Shown here: positions 22,901-37,900 of the stretch, piece after piece
Layout of the letters: each line of letters starts with the position of its first letter
Numbering within the stretch: position 1 is the stretch's first letter
Origin: Symsagittifera roscoffensis
Taxonomy: Eukaryota; Xenacoelomorpha; Acoela; Convolutidae
Length of the DNA stretch: 60,000 nucleotides
Direction of reading: 5' to 3'
Assembly (NCBI RefSeq): GCF_963678635.1
Contig: NC_087070.1
Location: 30,284,390-30,344,389 of the forward strand
Translations under genes and position numbers: made by a program
The notes under the pieces: model-generated
What the model was told of the DNA's origin: nothing
What the model saw: only the letters and a program-made list of their open reading frames with translations
The model's database searches: none

Positions 22901-25900
22901 GCTCATGACGTCCTTTACCCTGTAATCAGAAGGCATCAAAGAGGTGTTCTTAGCCCCGAAAAGGCCCCGTAAACAGCAGATGCAGTTCAAATCTTTAGCT
23001 TTTCAAACAATGTTTTTATGACCAAAGCCAGGCATAAGCCTGGAAAAGATTCAATTAATGCTAGAAAACCTAGCCAACAGACTTGGAAAACATGAATAAT
23101 TGTGTCTAATAACTTTTGGTGCAATGTTTACTGCATAATTTAACACAGTAATAAATTGGAAAGCATGTAAAGAATTGGAAAGCGCGAAACCAATGTTTGT
23201 AAAAATTATGCATATCACAAACATTGTGAAATATGTTGTGTTGAAATTTTTCTAAATGCTGTTTTTGTACTGTTGTTTAAAACAATTAGCTTTTGTCGGT
23301 TCATTTGATGACTTAAAATGCTTCCAGCCGTGTTAACTTTTTACTAATCAAATGTCACAGCACATATGATATTATACTGCTACCGCAGCGTACCGACTTA
23401 AAGGTGTCAACAAAATTAGCACTATTATTTGCGACTTGTGTAAACAACATTCATCGACTCTAAATAGAAAGTCGAACTACTATAACTCCGACTTCTGAAA
23501 AAATAAAAACCACCTAGAGTATCTCACCTCATTCGCTCCTCGTTCTCTTTGTCTAGTATCTCGTCGCTTCTTTTTAAGTCTACTACTGCGGTTCCTTCTG
23601 CCTCTAAAAATTTAGCAGCCAAATCTCGGCTCTCTTTGGCCATCGAGTAAAATATCGACACGGTCGTGCAATTATTCGTGATTCGCTCATAGAGACGATT
23701 AAGAATTTCCAGAACCGACTCCCGTTTTTTGAACTCATTGGGATCCTCGTTGTCATCCGAAGACGGATCATCAGCATGTTTCATCCCATTAAGAGTATCT
23801 TTCTGAGATACATCGCCTTGGCCGTCTTGCTTTCCATCCGCATTCAATTTTGCTGTTTTCAAATCAGACTCAATCACATTTCCGAGCAGACTATCGCCAC
23901 CATCGGCTAATTCACCCTCGATGATAGATACACTTTGCGACTCTTTTTTGACTTCAGTGGAATAACAGTTTAACACTGCTATCCATAATTGGTGTTGCAC
24001 TTCAAAATCCATAATTTCCAACAATGTTGATCCTGAATTCGAGGCACATAATGCATGCAGTGCTCCTTTATACTGATGATAGGATTTCGGGTTTAAGAGC
24101 GTTTTCTCAATTAGAGGCACAAATATCCTTGAACTGTATTTGTACACGTGAATCAGGGTTGATAATGAGATATGAGCGTCGCTTCTAACTACTGGGTATC
24201 TGCTGGTGGCCAGTTTCCAGATGTCGTTGGCCAGAAGAGCACAAGTTGGTCCGAATAGACCCGGTGTACGACGCCACGTCTTGGTGAGCTACACAAAACA
24301 AAAATAATTGAATGGAATAGTTGCATGAAATAGCAGAACAACCATTTGGTGTGCAATTAGCAAAGCCAATTTTGACCACAGATATTAGTCCGAAACATTC
24401 AATAATTTTTCAAGTGCGCTTTTTATATCGGAAAGGACGCTTTTTAAGGACGGACGAAAACAAATTAACACGATCTATATAAAAGTATTCACTGCGTTCA
24501 TCGCTTCTTAAACTATTGATTTTCCAACCACAGTGTCTATGGAAAATTGGAAAAGTGCCTATGAACTCAAGAAAACCGGAAAAAAAATATAGAAACACTT
24601 TTCAAATCTCAAAGAAAAATGGCACCAAAACACTGAGTTTGTTGAAAAAAACCTCTAATTCGAATTTCAAAGAAAAAAATAGATGCCCTTTCATAAAATC
24701 ATCAATAATGTATGAATGCACATCTGTAGTTATTAGAGACTTTTATGCACATTTTAAGACTTTTTCCTGAAAAAAAATCAAAAATCAGCAAGACTATCAG
24801 TCTTCACTACGTTCATTACTCTTAAAAACTGGATCAACACGCTATTTTTTATTCCGCTTGGAAAATTTGAAATAACAACTGTTTCGATACAAAGCCATTC
24901 ATCGTCATTTGCACTTTTAGCGTCATTTGCACTTTCGTTAACGGAGAGCGTAATTTTCCTTCCTTACAGCAAATCATTTTGAAGCATGATTAAACTTTGA
25001 GCGTGAAAAAACTAAGAACTGTCCAAAAACAAAAACCAAACGACCGAAATAAGCATCTTCACTTTGTTCTTAGATACTTAAATTAAGCGACACGACCTTC
25101 TCTACAGTGCTGATTTAAATTAACCGGACGAAAGCGTTAAACTTGAAATTTGAAACGCATTTTTCTCAAATTCGGTTGAGTTTAGGTGAAAGCTTATGAA
25201 GACAAAACCTGCTTAAAATTTTAGCAGAATTAATATGGTGTAAATTGTTTTGCGTAATTCGGGCCCAAAATTTTACCCCAAAAATGGGTCATTTAGGTTT
25301 TTCTTATTTAATAGAAAATTAAGCCAAAAAATACCCAGTCGATCACAGGCATAATTATATCATAGTGAGCCCCTTGTAAAGCCCATCCTGCTTTAATGAA
25401 AAAAGCGAGAAATGCCTAATACACACATTACTTGTACAACAACTTATGACATCGCTGGGCAAAAGTAACGCCACCGTTTGAATCTATCACAGGAGGGGAG
25501 GGGGGAGGGTGGTGTCAGGATTCGAAAAAATTATTGTTGACTTTTTTTGGTCATCCGATTTAGTTTTTCGAGCTCCTCTAAAAGCCTTTTAAGACCCTAA
25601 GGCAAATATTTGCAATAACACTTTGCCATAAATGATCTTGAAGATTTTTTCGAAAAACTAAAAAAAAATTTCGGCGCGTGCTGTCCTTTCAAATTAAAAT
25701 ATTATGGCACCAAAGCATTCTTAATTCTTACCTTGTAATGCAACAGGATCTCATTTACTTCCATAGGAGCGTATAATAGTTTCTTTTCCTTGAATCTTTT
25801 CTTTCCCAGCAAGTAATTTTTGGATGTTTTTGTCTGGCAAAAGTTTTGCATCAACTTCGATTTTCCTCCGACCTCTAGCAGCAAAAGACGCAGAATTTTG

Positions 25901-28900
25901 GACACATAAACTAAAGATTTTGTGTCATTTTCCTGAATATCATTGCTCAACATAGCATTTAACAAATCATGCATTTTCATTGCTAAATCTTTCCTCAAGG
26001 TGTTGTATCGCTTGAAACTTTTCGTGAGGTACTCTTCATTGTATAAATGTGGAGTTAGTTCGCATTTCTGTGACGTTGTCAGAATGTGTTCGGAATCTAG
26101 ACCAGCCAGACTACAAGCAAGACCCTCAACGAAACTGTGGACGATTGTGAGTTCTTTCACGAGGTCTTCACGACTAAAAGACTGCTTTCGTGATGCTTTT
26201 GTTTGATCCTTAAAATTGGACGTCGAACTTTTCGGCCTAAAGAAACAAAATTCTTTCAAGAGATGTCAGTTTATCCGTGATGATAATTAATTTGCGGTAA
26301 ACTTCGATCAGAATTACTCAAAGATTACCGCAAAAAATTCTGGAAAATAGAACTACTTTCAGGGCCAGCTGAATTCAATTGTCATTTTAAATGAGTTTTG
26401 CACAAAAAAAAACGTTTTCAATTTCATTTTCAGTTTTTAAGCAACTTCGATTCAAAATTTTGGGCGATAAATAAAACTTAAATGCTAAAACTTAAAAAAT
26501 AAAACTCACGGAAACGGAGAAATCTACATTCCATTTTCGAAGAAATAATACATCACAATAAAGAGTTTCCAGCATCTTTTAATATTGGCTTTTTCACGAG
26601 CCTAATTCAATTGGAGAACACTAAGTAGTTTTTGGTGAAAAAATGAAATTCATTTGAAACTAAGACTCGTTAACGATGTTTCTTACCATTTGCACTTTCA
26701 TATATAGAGACGGGGCCAAACCGCAAAAATCAATATTTGCTGAAAAAAATCAACCTAACAAGTGTCTTCACGTCGTTCATTGACAATTAAGGATTACACA
26801 ATTACTACAAAGATAAACTTCAATTAAGACAATATATACCCCAGATACATCATGGGTCGTAGGACGCATATCTTTTGCTTTCACAGCGGAAATGAACAGC
26901 GAGTCATGAAACTCAGAATGCATTCAGGCATCTGTCTTTTTACGTTGGGACATTTTGTTTGATACTACTTAAAATCCCTTCAAATAGTTACAAGGCATAA
27001 AACAAATCTAAATTATTACATTACAATCTTCATGGTAAACACATTTTGGGCGCCATGCGCTTGAATTTTCCACAAAAACGAAGCAATTTTATCAGTTAAG
27101 AACCTTCTAGTTTGTCGCTTAACTGAGAAGGGGGAAGGAAATCTGCTGATGTCAGTGTGTTTTGTTATGTAGTTACTGCACTGATTTAATCGAAAGAAAG
27201 AATCATCAGTAATCCGTTTGATGCTTCGATGATTGCAAGGATGAAGGGTCGGAGCTGGGCTTTTCCAGAGACACGCTTGAAATGCAAATTCCCAAAAATG
27301 AAAAAAAATGTCCAGGTCATGTTCGCGCTGAAGAAGCTTGTTGAAGAAACTGTAAGATAATATTTGTCCTCATCAAATTCAGCATGTGGTTAGAGGAGCG
27401 CGTAACCCATCTGAGCGCCCGCTTGTGGAACGTCTCCATTTTACATAAACAAGATGGCAAAGTTGACAACACCTGGCTAGCACAGAAGATAACTGGCAGA
27501 ATACATAACTGAAAAACTTCAGGCGCATTCCACGGGGACATGCATGTGGAATGTGGCGCCTCATCAAATGAAGAGTTCACTAGGGAACTATCACAGCTAT
27601 ATCTAACACCTTATATTTCGGAGTCTCATGTAACATACTTTTGAGTATTAGCGAGGACTTGTTCTGAGAAGTGGGTGAGCTTGTCAACACATGGCTGCAT
27701 AATCTCCTCCACTAGCCTCTCAACAAATGCAACTCCAGTGCAGTCTGGCATCCTCCACTCTACATGGAGACTCTTCAGGTCCATTGGTCGGCCTATTTCC
27801 TACAAGCAGTAGTGCAAGCTACACAATTTTTCTGACTAGTCACATCGACGGAAAATATAACACCGTATTTTCTCAGACAAGAGACACGTTTTTGATTAAT
27901 TATATCTGGTCAAGAAGAAATCTTTTAATTGGAGACGTCTTTCATTTGAGGGCGTTCTTTACTTTTTTGTTCAGACTATCCCCAGGGGTTAAAAAGAACT
28001 ATGATCTAAGTTGTGTTTTCAACACACAAAGACGGGTGCCATATATTAAAGTCAGATGAATTCGAGCAATATATTATATCAAAGCTTTTTAAGTAAGGAA
28101 TATCTTTCGATTTATAACTAAAAATACTTGTGCCAGAAGAAACAAGCTGGGAAATTAGTTATTTTGGACATTCAAAAGCTGTTGATTGGATGGCAGTTTT
28201 GCGTATTGGGTTCCTGTCAAGAAAACAGCCGTACTTACAATAATGGGTACATATTTATCAAATCCCAGCGACTCTTTCGTCCTTCCTAGCCAATAACTAG
28301 GTAAAACACATGGGCTCAGTCTAGATGCTAACAGTCCCTGCAACACTGTACACGCCCGTCGGTATATGTCCACGTGTTTGGCCTTGAGTAGTAGCTGCAG
28401 ACACTCGAACAGCTGGGGTTCGAACTCGTGGCCTCTGAAGCTGGCGAACTGAAACATACGGACAGCATAAACTAATAACGCTGAAATGGACCATAGTCTG
28501 TTTCTCCAAAAACACTTCCATAAAAAGAAAATCCAATACTTTAGTTTGCTTTAGGCTTGAAACACAGGGGCGAAGCTGGCTTCGCACCACATGCAATACA
28601 AAACAAGAAAACCACAAGATCCAAAAAAAAACAACTAGATCTATCAAAATTAATACGGCTAGTTTTGAAACAAAACATGCCAAGACGATAGAATGTGAAA
28701 AAGGCATCGGAAGAAAAATTACAAGCGCTAAAAAGCCGACAATACCCTAGCAGAAACCCTTTATGCCGAAAAAAAAAATTAAATATAGCCAATCGAAGTA
28801 TAGCCAATGAACGCAAGAAACAAAAAAAAACACTTCAAAAAATCTCAACTTTCGAATTTCAAAGAAAAAAAAGATGCCCTTTAAGCTCTTTGAGTTTGTA

Positions 28901-31900
28901 GAACAGTTTGTGATTGGCGTTTTTTTGATAACATTAACCTAACTTGAGAAAACTGGATCAATAAGTAAAGTTTTTATTCCGCTGGGAAATCTTAAAAATA
29001 AATTCCACTTTCGAAACTAGAAATCGGTCACGTTTTTTCGCGCCATTTCCACGTTCGTATTTGGAGAGTGATATTTACATCCTTTCCAGCAAATGAATTT
29101 CACATTAACTCAAAAAAATTAACTATACTTCAGTGATCAATATTTTAGGACTTTTTCCTGAAAAAAAAAACGAAAAATAAATCAGCAAGACCTATATAAG
29201 AGTCTTCACTACTGTTCATTACTCTTAACAAGACAAGGCTTTTGAAAAATTAACCAGCCCCTCGCCCTCAAAACACACACACACACATGCAAAACTTAAT
29301 TTGATCGTCAATTGAAATATTATAAGGCCACCTAGCCGATATAGTAAAGACCGAAACCTATTTCGCCGAGCAAAGCAAAAACAAAAAAGCCGAAAAATAT
29401 TCAAATTTTTTTTAGACTTATTTGAAATTATAAAGGGGCCCCTCACCCTCAAAACACACACACACACAGAGAGACTATTTTCGCCGGACGATAGATGCAA
29501 TTGAGGTCATTAAGCCGCTTTAATATAGACCGAAACCAATCAAGCGGGAAAACGGGAACAGAAAAAAAGCCGGAAAAAATTGTTGTCATGAAAAACTATT
29601 ATTTCTATACAAACTGCCTTAAAACTACTCAAAATAGGTCACTTAGCCGATAAAATATAAGCCGAAATAATTTGAGCAGAATTAAGTCAGGGCTAGTAAA
29701 ATTACAAACAGCATTAATAATTAAAATCTGAAAACTACAACGCGACTTGCGTACAGTAAAGAACAAACACTTTTACGATGAGGCAACTAAGCCCACAAAA
29801 CATAAACAGACAAACAAAAAGCCGACAAATTTTTGAAACGGAATATTTCTCGTTTGAAAAAAAACAGGTACTGTGAGATTCGAACCCACGACCTTTTCCG
29901 TCCCAGGCGTTTTCGTTACCTCCAGGCCAAGTGTGCCGGAGTTGCAAAAAAATTCGAATTTATAATGACAGGAACTTAAATTTACCAATTCTAATTTTGA
30001 CTATTCTGTAACAAAGTTTTTGACGAAGAAAGTCTAGTACCCGAATGCAATAGTCTTGTACCTTTATCGCAAGGGTAATACAAATATGGAGAAACAAATT
30101 GCAGTCTTTTTTGTTCGAAAATTTTTTTATTATTGATATACAAGTTCACAAAGCCATTAAAAATGATTGAGACCTTTAAAAACTCAAATTTCCAATAAAT
30201 TGATTTTAATTTTCGTCGTCTTTCATTAGGGATCACTCAGCAGTTTACATTGAAACAAAAAATGTCCACAGCAAAAACCGAGATGATCTTGGGTGGAAAT
30301 TAAACGTCCAATGAATTCAAACCCTCTCCAACGAAATGAAATGAAATCATTCCCGAGCAAAGTATCTACGTAAGATCTAAGATGAAGATCTAAGTAACGG
30401 AGGGCTCTTTAACTTCAAACTGAATATAAAAGTGTTATATCTTTTCGATTTCTTTTAGATCAAGATCTTTATATCTTTTAGATCTCGATCTTTATCTATA
30501 CTATAGAAGCATAAAAACAGAGAAAAAGCAAGTGCAATCAGGGCCAGAATTTGGCGCGCGCTCCCCCTCAAAGTTAATATATATTGGCGCCATTCTTGTA
30601 GCCTAATGGTGCCCTCCCAATCTGTATTTTTGTAAACGAGTAAATAAGAATCCTGAGACTATAATGGTACTTCAGGTTGGAAACAAGTCATTATTATTAT
30701 TCCCGAGCAAAAAAGCATGAAGAGGGTAGTTGCAACAAGAACTTAAATTTATCGGCCAAACTACTACCCCATGATTATTCAGTTGCATGTCAACTTAACA
30801 TGAATGCATCATTTAGTAATATACCACATTAACAGCAATTCTATATTCAGTCAGTTGAAATGACGGTAACAAAAATGATTGTCATTCTCCTCTGCCACTC
30901 AGCAGAAAACAAATACAAATGCATGACATTCAACGATTGACTTGTTTGTATGGTGAATAATCAATTAATAATATAATCAATTAATAGGAAGGAAACCTAC
31001 TCATGTGTTAGCCCTAACGCGCATAGTAAACCAAGTTGAATCAAAGCATTCTAAGTACTTGAAAATGTTTTTGCTGACTACCCCAAAAGCTTGATTTTTT
31101 TTCATGTTATACTTAACCTCTAACGGTCACAAGTCATTCTCAATAATTTTACAATTTTTTCAAATGCAAAGCTGCATTTTGCGAACAAAAGCAAGAAAAC
31201 GGCAAAAAGAAGCGCCAAAAGGCAAAAAAAAATGACGCAAGAAAAGGCAAAAATTTCCAATGACAGAGGCGAAGCCTTAAATTAAATTTGTGGAAATTAT
31301 GTTAACACAGGCCAAGTTTAGCGTTATAAGAGCATACAAGAAACTGGAAGCGGTAACTAAACCTGACAACTTTATGAAAAAAAAATCTTTGAGCCGAAAA
31401 AAGGCATTGGATTAAACTTGCTACAAAAATTTGAATGAAAATCTATTATCATGAAAACAAATAATTGCCCTGCAAAAGACGCAATATAAAGGCAAAAAGC
31501 CGACAATACGCTAGCAGAAACCCTCTATACTGCAAAAAAAGCCAATCGAAGATTGGAAAAGAGTAATGAACGCAAGAAACATTCAAAAAAAGTTTGAAAA
31601 AATCTCAACTTGCGAAATACAAAGAAAAAATATGCCCTTTAAGCTCTTTGAATTTCTAGAACAGTTTTTTGATAACCTTAACCCAACTTTAGAAAACTGG
31701 ATCAATAGGTAAATACTTTATTCCGCTGGAAAACCTCAAAAAAAATCCATTTTCGAAACTAGAAATCGTTCACAACTTTTTGGGCCGTTTCCACATTCGT
31801 ATTTGTAGAGTGCAATTTGCGTCACTTTTTCAGCTGATGAATTGCAATTGAACTCAAAAAGTGCATTATTCCTATGTGCATTCATAAATGCATCAGTATG

Positions 31901-34900
31901 TATGAATGCACATCTGTAATTATAAGAGCATTTTAAGACCTTTTGCTGAAAAAATGAAAACAAAAAAATCACTAAGACCTAAATAAGAGCCTTCACTGCG
32001 TTCATTACTATTGAAAAATAAGAAACAAAGGAAAAATAGAATTATGCAAAATCGGAGTTGGTAAATCTAGATTCCAGATAAGAGGTGGTATTTGAAATCA
32101 AAGAAGCTCAAACAATGAATATGGCTGAGCAGGTCTATTCAGCTGGGAATGAGCGGCTTGGTTCAGCTGTGAGGAGATGAATCCTTTGAAAAAAGCTGTT
32201 CACCGGAAAAAATTCTCGGACCCGGTTGCATTAACTTTTTTCAGGCGCAAAAAAATTACCGCCAACCGGATACGAACCACCGGCCTTGAGATAAATGATC
32301 CCCAATCTCCACCGTATCTCATAAAAAATGTGATAACTATCAACAGATACAGCTTATCAAAAACAGGCTATTAAATTGACAAAACTATGCACAAAACTTA
32401 CAAAAAAAATAGCAAGATTTCATGCGAGCACGAGTAACAGACGATTTGAAGAAATTTACCAACTAACCTACCTCAATTTATAGAGCAAACGCATTTTAAC
32501 TAGTAACTAGTATACGAAAAAGTTCATTAAAACATCCGACCCTGCCCATGTTTGAACCCCCTTATTTTGTTGCTTGTCTCCTTCCCTACCTCTACGCTAA
32601 AATCCATGATACCTCGAAGCTAAGTTCTATTTGTAATATAATTGTCTGTGTTAATATCCTTAGCACTGGCTGTACTTAATAGCTGGATCAAAATGAACAC
32701 TTTCAAAATGAACACTTTTTTGTCGCAACATTTGCATCGCAACAATATTTGCGACTTAAGTTTCAAAAGTTAGTTCATACTACAACACAAGCTATGCTTG
32801 TGTAATAAACTCAAGGAGACAAAAAGCTAAGTGACTTTCTTTGAATTTCAAAATCCTTTAGTGATCTTTTTTACTTCGCTGGAAAACTTTTTTACTCTGC
32901 TGGAAAAATTAAAAACTGCAATCCAATTTCTAAATTTAAAAACAATTCATGCTTTTTGGCACCATTTCCACATTGGTAGTTCTATATTGCAGTTTGCTTT
33001 GTTTCTGGATGATGAAGTTAAACTAAACTTATGAAGAAAATAAAAGTCGAACCCCGAAAAATCAAACTTGAGCCTGAACAAAACTTCGTTCCCGCTAAAA
33101 AGAAAAAACAAAACGACCTAAATAAATGTCTTCACTTCGTGCGATTACGTGTAGGAAAATTGTAAAAATATAAATTATTTGAAAAAAAGTTGTTACGAAA
33201 AATTTAAAAAAAAAAACAAATTTGCTATTCTATAACTGAATTCTAAAATTGACATTTGAGGTCAGCATTTGAGCACCAACTCCACATTTATCAAAGGTCG
33301 GACTAATTTCTAGAACAATCTATAATCAAAATTACAAGTCGATCCCGTTTTTCCTGAAAGAAAACGGGAAAAAGATCATCCCGACCTATATAAGAGTCTG
33401 AACTGCGTTCATCGACTGTTAATTTAAACCATAATATAAAGTTTCGAAGTCCATTTCCTCCTCGAAACACACCCATAAGCACACAAAAAATCTTCCGCTC
33501 ATCAAATGACGCAACTTGAGGCCACTAAGCTGATAATAATTTTTTGAGAAATTGTCCAAAACTATCGATCAACCAAAACTTGCATATCCTTGTCATTTTT
33601 ATAAAAACAAAAAAACTCACGAAAAAGATGCCCAAGTAAGACAATTGAACCTTACATAATCGCAAGCGTAACTAGCATCAAAACAAAGCCGAAAATTCTT
33701 CAGCAAACATAAGCTGAGCCAAAAAATGCTTGAATTAAAAAAACAGTGACCCTCAAAACTATCACATTCAAAAACATTTTGCTCATGTAACTTCTCAAAA
33801 TGAGGCCGCTAAGTCAATTTTCTTAATCTGAAACCTCATCCAAATAAAGAGAAAAAAAGACTGAAAAAAAGGGACAAAAAATGATATACTGAAATCGAGT
33901 TGGTAATTTTACGACCAACATAAAAAACAAAGTTCGAATGAAATGAGCTTTTAAAATGCAGACATGCTCAAAAAACTCGTCTGTTCGTCGAACAAAGTAC
34001 AGTCTGAAAAAGTATAGTACCCGGTTGCAACACCAATGTTTATCGCAAGTGTAATAAAACACATTCAAATTATCGCAAGGGTAATAAGTGACAACCATAA
34101 CTTAAAAAATAGCCTAGTACTAAAACAGGAACTCCACATTTTATTGAAGCGCAATTATGTGGCCAAAAGCTTCCGGATACTTTGGTGGTCGTGAAATCTG
34201 CTAGCCATAAAAAAATTCATTCAATTCAAATTCAAAAATTGGTCAAATTGTGCGTTTTGCAAGACACAGTTTGGTAAGTCAAGATAAGCCGTAAGCAAAC
34301 ACTGTCAAAAAATCTTAACTGCACTCAAATTTATCATTCAGACTAGACTTACACTGTCAAAAACTGCCGCATACCACAAGAATTCCTTGTCCACTTCTGT
34401 TTTAGATACCAAATTATGTCCGTTTGCTAATTGACGCAACTTGCCCAGCACATGTGGCACATACATAGGCCCAGCTATGTCTGGATGCGCTTCAACTGCT
34501 GGTAATTTGAAAACCTTAGATATGAATCCAAAACCAGAGTTTACGTTGATAATCGTGGTTGAGATGAAGTTAAATAACTCTTGAATTAACAGTTTTGCTA
34601 TCTCTTTAGAGCAGTTCGCTATTAACGAAGTCAGACAGGCTGTCAACGAGTTGATCAGATGAGATCCGACGCTTTTGATGGCTGCATTTACATTTTGGTA
34701 TGGTCCGGTCGAAACTTCCATGAAGTTCTCCACGGATCGCATCGAGTTGAAAACGATGATGTATTTTTTGACCAGTTGCACCAGAATATCTTCGAAGTTC
34801 GCAGTGTAGTGACACAATTCTAGCTCCTGACGCATTAACTTTTTTCAGGCGCAAAAAACTTACCGCCAACCGGATACGAACCACCGGCCTTGAGATAAAT

Positions 34901-37900
34901 GATCCCCAATCTCCACCGTAGCTCATAAAAAATGTGATAACTATCAACAGATACAGCTTAACGAAAACATGCTATTAAATTGACAAAACTATGCACAAAA
35001 CTTACAAAAAAAATAGCAAGATTTCATGCTAGCACGAGTAACAGATGTTTTGAAGAAAAAAAAAGAGATTTACCAACTAACCTGCCTCAATTTATAGAGC
35101 AAACGCATTTTAACTAGTAACTAGTATACGAAAAAGTTCATTAAAACATCCTTCCCTGCCCATGTTTGAACCCTCTTATTTTGTTGCTTGTCGCCTTTCC
35201 TACCTCTACGCTAAAATCCATGATACCTCGAAGCTAAGTTCTATTTGTAATATAATTGTCTGTGTTAATATCCTTAGCACTGGCTGTACTTAATAGCTGG
35301 ATCAAAATGAACACTTTCAAAATGAACACTTTTTTGTCGCAACATTTGCATCGCATCAATATTTGCGACTTAAGTTTCAAAAGATAGTTCATACTATAAC
35401 ACAAGCTATGCTTGTGTAATAAACTCAAGGAGACAAAAAGCTAAGTGACTTTCTTTGAATTTCAAATCCTTTGAATTTCAAAATCTTATTTACTTCGCTG
35501 GAAAACTTTTTTACTCCGCTGGAAAAATTAAAAACTGCAATCCACTTTCTAAATTTAAAAACAATTCAAGTTTTTTGGCACCGTTTCCACATTGGTAGTT
35601 CTATATTGCAGTTTGCTTTGTTTCTGGATGATGAAGTTAAACTAAACTTATGAAGAAAATAAAAGTCGAGCCCGGAAAAATCAAATTTGAGCCTGAACAA
35701 AATTTCGTTCCCGCTAAAAAGAAGAAACAAAACGCCCTAAATAAATGTCTTCACTTCGTGCATTTACGTGTAGGAAAATTGTAAAAATATAAATTATTTG
35801 AAAAAAGCTGTTACGAAAAATTTAAAAAAAAACAAATTTGCTATTCTATAACTGAATTCTAAAATTGACATTTGAGGTCAGCATTTGAGCGCCAACTCCA
35901 CATTTTTCAAAGGTCGGACTAATTTCTAGAACAATCTATAATCAAAATTACAAGTCGATCCCGTTTTTACTGCAAGAAAACGGGAAAAAAATTATCCCGA
36001 CCTATATAAGAGTCTGAACTGCGTTCATCGACTGTTAATTTAAACCATAATATAAAGTTTCGAAGTCCATTTCCTCCTCGAAACACACCCATAAGCACAC
36101 AAAAAATCTTCCGCTCATCAAATGACGCAAATTGAAGCCACTAAGCTGATATTAATTTTTTGAGAAATTGTCCAAAACTATCGATCTACCAAAACTTGCA
36201 TATCCTTGTCATTTTTATAAAAACAAAAAAAACTCACAAAAAAGATGCCCAAGTAAGACAATTGAACCTTACATAATCGCAAGCGTAGCTAGCATCAAAA
36301 CAAAGCCGAAAATTCTTCAGCAAACTTTAGCTGAGCCAAAAAATGCTTGTATTAAAAAAACAGTGACCCTCAAAACTATCACATTCAAAAACATTTTGCT
36401 CGTGTAACTTCTCAAAATGAGGCCGCTAAGTCAATTTTCTTAATTTGAAACCTTTTCATCCAAATAAAGAGGAAAAAGACTGAAAAAAAGGGACAAAAAA
36501 TGATATACTGAAATCGAGTTGGTAATTTTACGACCAACATAAAAAACAAAGTTCGAATGAAATGAGCTTTTAAAATGCAGACATGCTCAAAAAACTCGTC
36601 TGTTCGTCGAACAAAGTACAGTCTGAAAAAAGTATAGTACCCGGTTGCAACACCAATGTTTATCGCAAGTGTAATAAAACACATTCAAATTATCGCAAGG
36701 GTAATAAGTGACAACCATAACTTAAAAAATAGCCTAGTACTAAAACAGGAACTCCACATTTTATTGAAGCGCAATTATGTGGCCAAAAGCTTCCGGATAC
36801 TTTGGTGGTCGTGAAATCTGCTAGCCATAAAAATATTTCATTCAATTCAAATTCAATAATTGGTCAAATTGTGCGTTTTGCGAGACACAGTTTGGTAAGT
36901 CAAGATAAGCCGTAAGCAAACACTGTCAAAAAATCTTAACTGCACTCAAATTTATCATTCAGACTTACACTGTCAAAAACTGCCGCATACCACAAGAATT
37001 CCTTGTCCACTTCTGTTTCAGATACCAAATTATGTCCGTTTGCTAATTGACGCAACTTGCCCAGCACATGTGGCACATACATAGGCCCAGCTATGTCTGG
37101 ATGCGCTTCAACTGCTGGTAATGTGAAAACCTTAGATATGAATCCAAAACCAGAGTTTACGTTGATAATCGTGGTTGAGATGTAGTTAAATAACTCTTGA
37201 ATTAACAGTTTTGCTATCTCTTTAGAGCAGTTCGCTATTAATGAAGTCAGACAGGCTGTCAACGAGTTGATCAGATGAGATCCGACGCTTTTGATGGCAG
37301 CATTTACATTTTGGTATGATCCGGTTGACACTTCCATGAAGTTCTCCACGGATCGCATCGAGTTGAAAACGATGATGTATTTTTTGACCAGTTGCACCAG
37401 AATATCTTCGAAGTTCGCAGTGTAGTGACACAATTCTAGCTCCTCCTAAAATACAAACAAAATCATCAACCAATTTTTAGTCACAGCTTCCATATCAGGC
37501 TCATGCTGGCATCGACACTTTAAACCCTAGTCACTAGAAAATTTATTCAAATTTTTGGTCAAATAAAACCATACCATACCATAAAACCTAGAAAACAGCT
37601 AGTTTTCTTCATGAAATAATAGTCACAGCTAAATAAAACGCTTAAGACAAGTCCTGTGCCCTGGTTCAGTGAAACGCTTATTGACAATCGCAAAGACAAA
37701 ACAGCATTCTTAGATTTCCAAAATAACATTTTGCGTTCAGTAACAAGAGCACTCATCAGGGCGTAGCACTGAATGCTCCGACAGTACTTTTAAGTCTCGA
37801 TGAGAGAATTTTTAAATGATTTCGTTTTTTTTCTTTATTTTATTACCTCACACGCTGTTTTTAAATACAAACTCATTTTTTAAGGGTCTGGCAACGTAGT

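Larger units (their letters stand above)
32228..34828 (-). repeat. 2.6-kb tandem duplication, copy 1 (carries exon 7A)
   Basis: Copy of 34832-37444, with few differences by eye. Both start at GCATTAACTTTTTTCAGGCG and end at AATTCTAGCTCCT. The contents in order: a tRNA-like stretch, a TCGCAACAATATTTGCGACTTAA block, family A (about 32820-33145), the tail of another, and exon 7A. Three extra bases (GAC) sit at the junction. The breakpoint cut the exon just inside its 5' end. Confidence 0.93.

Noticed and set aside
29868-29945. Functional tRNA gene.
   Set aside because: B box is perfect but acceptor and anticodon stems do not form.
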